A stretch of 64,000 nucleotides of DNA, taken from Elymus sibiricus. Its lineage: Eukaryota; Streptophyta; Magnoliopsida; Poales; Poaceae. The stretch spans positions 123,168,485 to 123,232,484 of the forward strand of contig CM077664.1 of assembly GCA_039707655.1 (NCBI GenBank). The letters are read 5' to 3'. The notes beneath the pieces were generated by a model that saw only the letters and a program-made list of their open reading frames with translations, made no database searches and was not told the origin of the DNA. Below, piece by piece: positions 45,473 through 55,390 of this stretch. The translations under genes and the position numbers were made by a program. Each line of letters begins with the position of its first letter. Positions within the stretch are counted from its first letter, which is position 1.

Positions 45473-46155
45473 CTACAAAGAACACATGCGAAATTCAGAA
45501 AAGGGGGATAAGCATAAAGCTAACAACTTGGTAGCAAGCTGTCTAGACATGTCATGTAATAGTTTGGAAAATGTACAGCTAATTTGTTCATTTTGTGTGA
45601 CTCAGGCGCCCACGATCTGTAAATCGACAATAACTAATTGGAACAAATACAGCTTGTATGTACTAGTTAGGAAGGCAGATAATGAACATATATATGCTCT
45701 CCGTTATTTTATAGCCAATTTGGGAACATACAGAACCAAATAGGAAGAGGGGTCGTGAGGAAATATGCCTCACCACGATGGAGAGCAGTAACTGACAGGT
45801 TTTTGTGCAAACCCGGCAGGAGAGGCGAGGGTTACAGGATTGATATGCTCGAGGGTGGCTGGCGAGCAAACGAAGATGGTGAGGTGTGGGCAGTCGCGTG
45901 TTGGGAATGGCAGTGAAGGTAGGGTTGACACCGAAGAGCGGGCACACGGCCGGGTTGAGCACGCCGGTGCCGGAAAGGGTTCTAGTGTGGATCTGGGGGA
46001 GGGGGAGCTAGCGATGGAGTTTTGGTCGAATAAGCGGACCGTTGAGTGAAATGGGGGCGGGCGGTGGGGGGTGTTGGCGGCTTCGGTGAAAAAAGGGCGT
46101 CGGTCGCGGCGCGGAAAGGCCTATGCAAACGGAAGCCTCTACGAGCCCGTGTGCA
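45473..46155 (-). promoter_or_regulatory. 5' region of the CACTA transposase gene
   Basis: Upstream of ATG 45472 on the minus strand. AT-rich to about 45760, then GC-rich to 46110. No ORF with domain signal. Promoter role inferred only from position. Confidence 0.4.
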
Positions 46156-47678
46156 CAAACAGCATAATTTCGTTTGAAATGAAGACGTGGTAATCTTGAA
46201 ATGAAGACGTGAGTTCAACATTTTGCCTCAAATTTTTTTCCATGGTACGCAATCACCATCATACCCTAGGTTTGATTTTCTGGCGCCTTTCAGGTCTCGT
46301 TTGCTACATTTAAGCCATTTGTTGCATTTACCATGCATTTAGTGCACATAAATCAAAACCCTACTGCAACTACATGTGGGTGTTGGCAAAGAAGGTGTAA
46401 AAATCATTTATGTGTCGCTTTGCTAGTTTTAATTCATTGTCCGAGAAACGGGAAGAATTTTCAAACATTTCGGCCGCGAGATGCGGCCACCCGCGTAGGG
46501 CTTGTTGGTAATTTAGTTACAGGAAATGCGGATGGACTTCGGAAATCACGAAAATCGGTGTGTCACCGTGGCACAATCTCAAGACCCAGTGGAAAAATTT
46601 TGGTAAAGTTTGGCACAAGTTACGATGATCGCTCCTTGCAAACCGGAGCATCTCACAAGAAGGATCATAGTTCCCAATACGAGACGTGGCAATTCGGACT
46701 CCAATCGTCGGTGACTTCATCGTTTCTCCTCGAAAAATTTTCCACGGTACAAAATCACCATTACACCCCAGTATTAATTTTCTGGCACATTTCGGGTCTT
46801 GTTTTCTATATTTAAGCCATTTTTTGCATTTACCGTGCATTTTGTGCATATAAATCAAATCCCAACCGCAACTACATGTGGGTGTTGGCAAAGCAGGTCT
46901 ACAAAATCATGTGTGTGTCGCTTTGCGTGTTTTCATTTATTGTCCAAGGAATTGGAAGAATTTTCAAACATTTCGGATGCGAGATGCGGCCACCGGCGTA
47001 GGTCGTGTTGGTATTTTAATTACAGGAAATGCAGATGGAGTCCAGAAATCACGAAAATTGGTGTGTCACCATGGCGTGCTCTCAAGACCCCGTGTAAAAA
47101 ATTTGGTAAATTTTGGCACAAGTTTGGATGATCGCTCCTTGGAAACCGGAGCATCTCACAAGAAGGATCATAATTTCCAAAAGGAGACATGGCAATTCGA
47201 ACTCCAGTCGCCGGTGACTTCATCGTTTCGCCTCGATTTTTTTTCCACAGTACGCAATCACTATTATACCCTAGGTTTGATTTTTTGGCGCATTTCGGGG
47301 CTCCTTTGCTATATTTAAGCATTTTTTTGCATTTACCGGGCATTTAGTGCATATAAATCAAATCCCAATTACAACTGCATGTGGTGATGAAAGGGATGAG
47401 GATTGCCGTTCAATCTGGGTGCATCCAATGGAGCAGACGTACGATCCGTGGGGTTTGGGTTCTGGCCAATCAGAACGCATGACTCACATCGCGCGCAGCA
47501 GGGGCCATCGGCCACGGTTTGGTAGGCAGACGACTTTCGTGAATGAACCGTGTGCTATTGGAAAACATTTACAATAAGGAGCAGCATAATTTTGTTTGAA
47601 ATGAAGACGTGGTAATTTTGAAATGATGACATGAGTTCAACGTTTCGCATCGATTTTTTTTCCACGGTACGCAATCAC

Positions 47679-48507
47679 TCAGGGTGTGCATTCAGTTTTT
47701 TCGGTTTGATTCGGTTCGGTTTATACGGTTTGTATACTTCGGTTTATACGGTTTTATACGCGATACGGTTCGGTTTCGGTAATAACCAAAATAACCAAAG
47801 TTGACGTGAACTTTTAAGCAACACATAATTTTATCTCAATGAAAAATTGATGGGATAATGGTGCTACCTCCAAATCTTTGTCAAAAAATGGGATGAAGGA
47901 GAGGAAGGATGTACGTACATGTTAAATTGTAAACAACCTACCAGTACAAACTACCAGGCCACCAACCTTTTTTTAAGGGAACCAAGCCACCGACCTGCTG
48001 GTGCGGCGTGGTGTTTTGAGTAGTATATACACGATCGTTACTTTTTTTTGAGAAAATGATCATGGCTTTTAAGGCCCATGTATAGTACTAGTTGGAGGCC
48101 CACCTGTTTTTTTGGCAAACGACCCACCTGTTGGGCGTTTGGGCAGGAGATTTGAGCCCAAACAAGCACCGCATGCACCTGGTGCCTAGCTCAGCTCGAG
48201 GTGCAGTGGTTTAGTACCACATCACGTAGGGAGCTGCTTCGCTGCGAGTGGAAAGGCTATAAAAGGTGGCGAGGTGCTGCACTGTGAAATCAAATGCTCA
48301 CATCGCAGAACTACTTCAGTTCTTTCAGTTTGAACCAAAAACCATTCGGGTTTAACCGAAAAAACCGAAAGTTAAATGGTTTTCAGAATTGAAAACTGAA
48401 ACTGAAACCAGAACCTGAAAAAACCAAAAATTCAGTTCGGTTTGGTTTTTTCGGTTTGGTTTTTTCGGTTCAGTTTTTGGTTTCCGGTTCGGTTTTGCAC
48501 ACCCTTA
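47679..48507. mobile_element. Non-autonomous hAT-like element (829 bp)
   Basis: An 8-bp duplication GCAATCAC (47671-47678 and 48508-48515) flanks ends TCAGGGTGTGCA and TGCACACCCTTA, near-perfect inverted repeats of the hAT type. Subterminal CGGTTTGG/TTCGGTTT runs fill both sides. The uninterrupted target exists in the neighbouring array units, confirming the edges. It has no transposase, so it depends on one elsewhere. The centre contains an snRNA-type promoter. Confidence 0.85.
48073..48264 (+). promoter_or_regulatory. snRNA-type promoter (MSP + USE + TATA) inside the hAT-like element
   Basis: Three RGCCCR motifs (GGCCCA 48073-48078, GGCCCA 48097-48102, AGCCCA 48155-48160) precede GTACCACATCA (48214-48224), which matches 9 of 11 positions of the plant upstream sequence element RTCCCACATCG. 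TATAAAA is at 48258-48264, 33 bases further. Monocot snRNA genes use exactly this set, and 33-34 bases between USE and TATA is the Pol II-type spacing. No known snRNA was recognised downstream. Confidence 0.5.
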
Positions 48508-49346
48508 GCAATCACCATCATACCCTAGGTTTGATTTTCTGGCACATTTCAGGTCTCGTTTGCTACATTTAAGCCATTTTTTGCATTTACCATTCATTTA
48601 GTGCATGTAAATCAAAACCCTACTGCAACTACATGTGGGTGTTAGCAAAGAAGGTGTAAAAATCATTTGTGTCGCTTTGCTAGTTTTAATTCATTGTCCG
48701 AAAAACGGAAGAATTTTCAAACATTTCGGCCGCGAGATGCGGCCACCCATGTAGGGCTTGTTGGTAATTTAATTACAGGAAATGCAGATGGACTTCAAAA
48801 ATCACGAAAATCGGTGTGTCATCGTGGCGCGATCTCAAGACCCAGTGGAAAATTTTTGGTAAAGTTTGGCACAAGTTACGATGATCGCTCCTTGCAAACC
48901 GGAGCATCTCACAAGAAGGATCATAGTTCCTAATAGGACACATGGCAATTCGGAGTCCAATCGTCGGTGACTTCATCGTTTCTCCTCGAAATTTTTTCCA
49001 CGGTACACAATCACCATTACACCCCAGTATTGATTTTCTGGCGCATTTCGGGTCATGTTTGCTATATTTAAGCCATTTTTTCCATTTACCGTGCATTTTG
49101 TGCATATAAATCAAATCCCAACCGCAACTACATGTGGGTGTTGGCAAAGCAGGTCTACAAAATCATGTGTGTGTCGCTTTGCGTGTTTTCATTCATTGTC
49201 CAAGGAATTGGAAGAATTTTCAAACATTTCGGATGTGAGATACGGCCACCGGCGTAGGTCTTGTTGGTATTTTAATTACAGGAAATGCAGATGGAGTCCA
49301 AAAATCACGAAAATCGGTGTGTCACCATGGCGTGCTCTCAAGACCC

Positions 49347-50285
49347 AATATTAAATATAGCATTATGCCAATATTAAATATGAATCAATTTACAACAGTA
49401 CCTAAAGTTTAAGATTTATTTGTTATACTAACGGATCTCACGAGGTTTCTGTTGAGTTTTGTGTGCTGAAGTTTTCAAGTTTTGGGTGAGACTACAATGG
49501 ATAAAGGAATAAGGAGCGGCAACAGCCTAAGCTTGGGGATGCCCAAGGCACCCCAAGGTAATATTCAAGGAAGACTCAAGCGTCTAAGCTTGGGGATGCC
49601 CCGGATGGCATCCCCTCTTTTGTCTACAATCTATCGGTATATCACTTGGAGATATATTTTTATTCATCACATGATATGTGTTTTACTTGGAGCGTCTTGT
49701 GCTATAATTTGCTTGCTTTTGTTTGCTTTTTAGTTTGACACAATCATCCTTGCTGAACACACCTTTTTGAGAGGGACACACATTATTCGTGATTTGTTAG
49801 AATACTCTATGTGCTTCACTTATATCTTTTGAGCTAGGCAATTGCTCTAGTGCTTCACTTATATCTTTTAGAGCACGGCGGTGATTATATTTTAAGAAAT
49901 AGTTGCACTCTCATGCTTCACTTATATCTTTTTGAGAGTCTAATAAATAGCAATGGTAATATGCACGGGTTATGAATTTGGTCCTAATATGATAGGTATT
50001 CAAGAGGGATATAATAAAAACTTTCATGTAGATCACTGAATATGATAAGTTTGATTCCTTGCAATAGTTTTGCGATATTAAGATGGTAATATGTGGGAGG
50101 TGCTAGTAGATAATTGTGGTTTAGTAAGAATATTGGTGTTAAGGTTTGTGATTCCCGAAGCATGCACATATGGTCTGTCGTTATGCTAAGAAGTTGGAGC
50201 ATGATTTATTTTTGATTGTCTTCCTTTGCGTGGCGGTCGGGGGCGCGCGATGGTTAACTCCTACCAACCTCCCCCCTAGGAGCAT
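49347..50285 (+). other. Element F internal region, part 1 (non-coding)
   Basis: No ORF of note. Two internal polypurine-like copies TAAGCTTGGGGATGCC lie at 49528 and 49585. A repeated phrase GTGCTTCACTTATATCTTTT occurs near 49810, 49851 and 49914. It ends with AGCAT (50281-50285), the target duplication of H. Confidence 0.65.
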
Positions 50286-51429
50286 TGAAAGAACATGTGC
50301 TGCCCCCATGTTTGGTTTTGGTAATTGATGACAATCTCTATGGACTAATGGTTGCCTTGAGTTATATTTGAAGGGTTTGTCCATAGGCATTGCTTGAAGA
50401 CCATTTGTTGGTTTCAAGGTTATTAGAAGAAGAATATGTGTTGACCAAGGTTATTCATGGAGTTATCCAAAGATTGGTCATGTTGATCAACACACAAAGC
50501 GTAGAAGATGTGCCGAGTGGGATCAAGTGATCTCACGGTATGGTAAGCATTGTCCATTACGCTTTGTGTACTAACCCATGTTCTATGCGAGAGTTTTATG
50601 TGGGGTTAGGTATGTTTCCATGGGCTTGCGTCAAGAGGAAGATCTCATTCAACCCATGGAGGATGACATCAAGTGGTGATCGTCATCAACATTGCGGTGT
50701 GCAAGTTCAAGTGGAGCATCACGAAGAGATCACATGCTTGAAGCTTGCCGTCCATTGTGGTGACAATGGACTTGTGAAGATGTGCCAAAGAGTGGCTCAC
50801 CCATAGTGGAGTATGGGGGAGCAATCAACTAGTCTTCATCGAGCCGGCGCAATCAAGAAAGGTGGTCCAACTTGAGGAGGTCAAGATCGTCATCATCTAG
50901 CTCAAGTGGACTATGCGCAAGGCAAAGGTTTGCCCTTGATAGGTTTTCTATTTTACCGGTCTCATGGTGGTAGTTGGGAGACCGGGTTTTAGGATCGTTA
51001 GCCGTACTATCAAGGGGGGCTCTCAAGTGAGTAGCTTGATCGTATCGTTCGTAGAGAGCTCAAACCATTGCATCCTTGCATCATCTTTCTTGGTTTGTGT
51101 TTGGTGTTTCTCTTTGTGAGTCTTTGAGCTTTTGGTCATCTTCATGACAAGCTCGAGTTCATCGAAAACGGAGTTCATATATGCATCTTCTATGATGTTT
51201 TCGATGTTGGAGTTTATGCCGGTTCTTCATTCATAGAGGTTTCTCATCTCTATATGTTAGGCATATCTCCCCTGCCACTTATTATTATAACCAGCCGCTG
51301 TTTGGATAGTACTCGTTGTCTTCTATCCAACAAGCTTGAGTTTGCTCAATTCGGAGCTCATTTGCAGAAGTTATGGCAGTTCTGGTTTTATTTGTATCCT
51401 CTGTTTTCTGTGGATTTTCAGTAGCTTTC

Positions 51430-51972
51430 AAGCGGTAGTACCGCTGGTGCCCACGGTAGTACCGCTTATGCGGTAGTACCGCTGGTACTTCCGTGGCACT
51501 ACCGCTTGGGGTTTCCCCGAGCGTGCAACTCTCTGTTGCCAGTTTGCCATTCACGGTAGTAGAGCGGTAGTAGCACGGTAGTACCGCTCTGGCGGTACTA
51601 CCGCCCTTACTACCGCCGCCACTACCGCTTGCGGGGTTTCCTTCTGTGCACGTCTCTGTTGCCGTTTTCTGTTAAACGGTAGTAGTGCGGCTGTAGTGCG
51701 GTAGTACCGCTCAGAGCGGTAGTACCGCTATGCTGGGCAGTAGTACCGCTTGGTGCGGTACTTCCGCCCTGCACTACCGCTGCTCTACCGCTTGTGTTTC
51801 GCAGAGTGTGCAAGTTTCTGTTGCTCGTTTCGGTTTAGCGGTAGTACCGCTTGTGTGGACGGTAGTACCGCTTGGTGCAGCACTACCGCTCCAGTTCCTT
51901 GTTGTTGCCTGCTGCTGGCTGGAAGTACCGCTTAAGCGGTAGTACCGCTCACAGGAGCGGTAGTACCGCTCG
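51430..51972 (+). repeat. GCGGTAGTACCGC palindrome array in LTR H
   Basis: AGCGGTAGTACCGCT-type words recur, some in direct copy and some in variant form (CGGTACTACCGC near 51592, AGTAGTACCGC near 51739). Arms AGCGGTA/TACCGCT are perfectly complementary. The array ends 17 bases before the TAACGGTTGG motif. Confidence 0.9.
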
Positions 51973-52560
51973 TACGCGTCCAGCACAGGTAACGGTTGGA
52001 TTTGGGGTGGCCCTATAAAAGGGGTCTTCTTCCCCAACGGTTCTTTCATCCCCTTGCAGCTCTCTCTCCTCCATTGTTGACCTCTTAGAGCTTTGCTATC
52101 TCTCCAACCCTCCAATGATTCTTGCTCCTTCTTGAGGGAATAGAGAGAGGAGATCTAGATCCATCTTTCCACCAATCACTTTCTCCTCTATGTGAGGGAA
52201 ACCTTGTGGATCTAGATCTTGGAGTTCTTGGTGTTCTCCTTGTTCTTCCTCTCACTTTCCTCCATAGCTTTTGTTGCTTTGGTGGGATTTGAGAGAGAGG
52301 GACTTGAGCACTTCGTGTGTTCTTGCCATTGCATTAGTTGCATCGGTTTGAGTTCTCCACGGTGATACGTGGAAGTGAGAAGTTGAGAAGCTTATTACTC
52401 TTGGGTGTTTGTGCACCCTAGAGCTTGTTCCTCTTGGGTGCCTTGGCGCCCTAGACGGCTTGGTGGTGCCTCGGAGCTCAATCATTGTGGTGTAAAGCTC
52501 CGGGCAAGCGTCGGGGTCTCCAATTAGGTTGTGAAGATCGCCCCGAGCAATTTGACGGGT

Positions 52561-52711
52561 TTCGGTGACCGCCCCCAAGGGTTGCCAAAGTGTACGGGTT
52601 CGGTGACCGCCCCCAAGGGTTGCCAAAGTGTACGGGTTCGGTGACCGCCCTCAAGGGTTGCCATTTGTACGGGTTCGGTGACCGCCCTCAAGGGTCCCTT
52701 AGTGGAATCAC
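52561..52711 (+). repeat. 38-bp tandem repeat in LTR H, four copies
   Basis: TTCGGTGACCGCCC begins units at 52561, 52599, 52637 and 52674 (periods 38, 38, 37). Each has CAAGGGTTGCC and TGTACGGG. It lies in the transcribed part of the LTR, downstream of the TATA box. Confidence 0.9.
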
Positions 52712-53128
52712 GGTACCTTGCATTGTGCGAGGGCGTGAGGAGAATACGGTGGCCCTAGTGGCATTGTTGGGGAGCATTGTGCCTCCACACCGCTCTAACG
52801 GAGATTAGCATCCGCAAGGGTGTGAACTTCGGGATACATCGTCATCTCCGCGTGCCTCGGTTATCTCTTACCCGAGCCCTTTACTTATGCACTTTACTTT
52901 GTGATAGCCATATTGTTTCTTGTTATATATCTTGCTATCACTTAGTTGTTTATCTTGCTTAGCATAAGTTGTTGGTGCACATAGGTGAGCCTAGTCGATT
53001 TAGGTTTTGTGCTTGACAAATTAAACGCTAGTTTTATTCCGCATTTGTTCAAGCCTAAACCGTAATTATTTTAAAGCGCCTATTCACCCCCCCCCCCCTC
53101 TAGGCGACATCCACGATCTTTCAAGCAT

Positions 53129-54350
53129 GCATAGTAGTACTTTGCTTCGAGGGCTAATAAACTTTCGCAATAAGTATGTGAGTTCTTTATGACTAATGTG
53201 AGTCCATGGATTATACGCACTCTCACCTTTCCGCAATTTGCTAGCCTCTTCGGTACCGTGCATTGCCCTTTCTCACATCAAGAGTCAGTGCAGACTTCGC
53301 CGGTGCATCCATACCCCGTGATATGATACGCTCTATCACACATAAGCCTCCTTATATCTTCCTCAAAACAGCCACCATACCTACCTATTATGGCATTTCC
53401 ATAGCCATTTCGATATATATTGCCATGCAACCTCCACCGTTCTTTTTATATGACACACATCGTCATTGTCATATATTTTGCATGATCATATAGCTGACAT
53501 AGTATTTGTGGCTCAGTGTCCCAGTGAGGAAATAAAAAAAAGGCCAAAAAGAGCCCAGCGAAAAAAATGAGAGAAAAAGAGAGAAGGGACAGTGTTACTA
53601 TCTTTTTCCATGCGTGTGCTTCAAAGTAGCACCATGTTTTTCATATAGAGAGTCTCCTATGTTGTCACTTTCATATACTAGTGGGAATTTTTCATTACAG
53701 AACTTGGCTTGTATATTCCGATGATGGGCTTCCTCAAATGCCCGAGGTCTTCATGAGCAAGCAAGTTGGATGCACACCCACTTAGTTTTTATTTTGAGCT
53801 TTCATACACTTATAGCTCTTAGTGCATCCGTTGCATGGCAATCCCTACTCCTCGCATTGACATCAATTGATGGGCATCTCCATAGCCCGTTGATTAGCCT
53901 CGTCGATGTGAGACTATCTTCTCTTTTTGACTTCCCCTTATTAATCTCTATCATCATTATATTCCACCCATAGTGCTATATCCATGGCTTGCCCTCATGT
54001 ATTGCATGGGGGTTGAAAAAGCTGAAGCGCGTTAAAAAGTATGAACCAATTGCTTGATTTTCTCTGGGGTTGTGCATGATAAATACTTTATGTTAAGAAG
54101 ATGGAGCATGACAGGATTGTATGATTTTGTAGGGATAACTTTCTTTAGCATTTTTATTTTGAAAGGCATGATTGTTTGTTAGTATGCCTGAGTATTGATG
54201 TCTTTATATCAAATTATAGACTATTGCTTTGAATCATTCGGATCTTAATATTCATACCGTAAAAGAGAATTACATGATGAAACATGTTAGGTAGCATTCC
54301 ACATCAAAAATTCTGTTTTTATCGTTTACCTACTCGAGGACGAGCAGGAA
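53129..54350 (+). other. Element F internal region, part 2 (non-coding)
   Basis: Reverse-complement match to B1 6700-5340. No domain-bearing ORF. Confidence 0.65.
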
Positions 54351-54367
54351 TTAAGATTGGGGATGCT
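54351..54367 (+). promoter_or_regulatory. Element F polypurine tract
   Basis: TTAAGATTGGGGATGCT next to the 3' LTR, a one-base variant of the B tract. Confidence 0.7.
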
Positions 54368-55390
54368 TGATGCGTCTCCAACGTATCTATAATTTTTTTA
54401 TTGTTCCATGCTATTATAGTATCAATCTTGGATGTTTTATATGCAATTATATATCATTTTTTTCGACTAATCTATTAACCTAGTGCCCAGTGCCAGTTGC
54501 TGTTTTTTGTCTGTTTTTTCCTTTTCAGAAAATCATTATCAAACAGAGCCCAAATGAAGAAAAAACTTTGGATTAATTTTTTCTGGACCAGAAGGGACCC
54601 TAGAAGCTTCGGGAGAAGACCAGAAGAGTCACGAGGGAGCGACAAGCCCGGAGGGCATGCCCGGGGGGTAGGCGCGCCCCCAGGCTTGTGGGCCCCTCAT
54701 GGCACCTCTTGACCTAATTCCAGCGCTATAAATTCCCAAATATTCCCAATATACCAGAGAGACAGAAGAGAAAACCTTTTCGCTGCCGCAAGCCTCTGTT
54801 CTTCCGCGATCCCATCAGGAGTCCTTTTCCGGTACTCTGCCAGAGGGGGAATCGATCATGGAGGGCTTCTTCATCAACCTTGCTGCCCTTCTGATGATGT
54901 GTGAGTAGTTTACCACAGACCTACGGGTCCATAGCTAGTAGCTAGATGGCTTCTTCTCTCTCTTTGATCTTCAATACCATGCTCTCCTCGATGTTCTTGG
55001 AGTTCTATTCGATGTAATCTTCTTTTGTGGTGTGTTTGTTGGGATCCGATGAATTGTGGGTTTATGATCAGATTATTCATGAGAAATATTTGAGTCTTCT
55101 CTGAACTCTTTTATGCATGATTGTTATAGCTTTGTATTTCTCTCCGATCTATCCGTTTGGTTTGGCCAACTAGATTGATTTATCTTGCAATGGGAGAGGT
55201 GCTTTGTGATGGGTTCAATATTGCGGTGTTCTATATCCCAGTGACAGAAAGGGACAAGACACGTATTTGTATTGTTGCCATTAAGAATAAAAAGATGGGG
55301 TTTAACCATATTGCTTGAGTTTACTTTGTCTACATCATGTCATCTTGCCTAAGGCGTTACTCTGTTTTATACTTAATACCCTAGAAGCAT
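54368..55390 (+). repeat. Element F 3' LTR, first piece
   Basis: Starts TGATGCGTCTCC. Its first half aligns with B LTRs, including the shared AGTGCCCAGTGCCAGTT near 54482. Hairpin 54641-54690 and TATAAATT near 54726. Interrupted by solo LTR D at 55391 and resumed at 59937. Confidence 0.85.

Larger units (their letters stand above)
46156..49346. repeat. Tandem array of ~500-bp units with higher-order pattern, inside the CACTA element
   Basis: The marker GTACGCAATCACCATCATACC or a variant recurs at about 46248, 46749, 47251, 47671 (resuming at 48508 after the hAT-like insert) and 49008. Spacing is ~500 bases except one shortened unit (420). Units 1 and 4 share TACCCTAGGTTTGAT, units 2 and 5 share ACACCCCAGTATT, and longer stretches agree the same way, so the repeat block is about 1.42 kb (46156 versus 47582). 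Each unit has a TTTCGG...GATGCGGCCACC block. No coding signal is consistent between units. The array stops where F begins. Confidence 0.85.
50286..53123 (+). mobile_element. Solo LTR H (copia-like, related to G)
   Basis: Ends TGAAAGAACATG and CACGATCTTTCA with a perfect AGCAT duplication (50281-50285 and 53124-53128). Like G it opens with GGTTTTGGTAATT and closes with a C-run plus CCTCTAG. The U3-like part (51430-51972) holds at least ten CGGTAGTACCG palindromes, followed by TAACGGTTGGATTT (51990-52003) and CTATAAAAGG (52013-52022). A 38-bp tandem repeat lies at 52561-52711. No internal genes, so it is a recombination product. Confidence 0.9.

Noticed and set aside
47679..48507. MULE or CACTA identity for the 829-bp insert
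   Set aside because: The duplication is 8 bp and the inverted repeats are short, which fits hAT; MULEs give 9-11 bp and CACTA 3 bp.
46333..49354. Repeated ORFs of 80-160 codons within the 500-bp array
   Set aside because: They recur because the units recur; frames differ and end at different points between units, with no known domain.
51430..51972. CRISPR-like array of short palindromic repeats
   Set aside because: Spacers are irregular, no cas genes exist, and the array lies inside a eukaryotic LTR with clear ends.
52004..52962. Host gene downstream of a TATA box in LTR H
   Set aside because: The TATA box is the LTR promoter; the sequence lies wholly within TG...CA ends with target duplications and the ORFs are repeat-driven.
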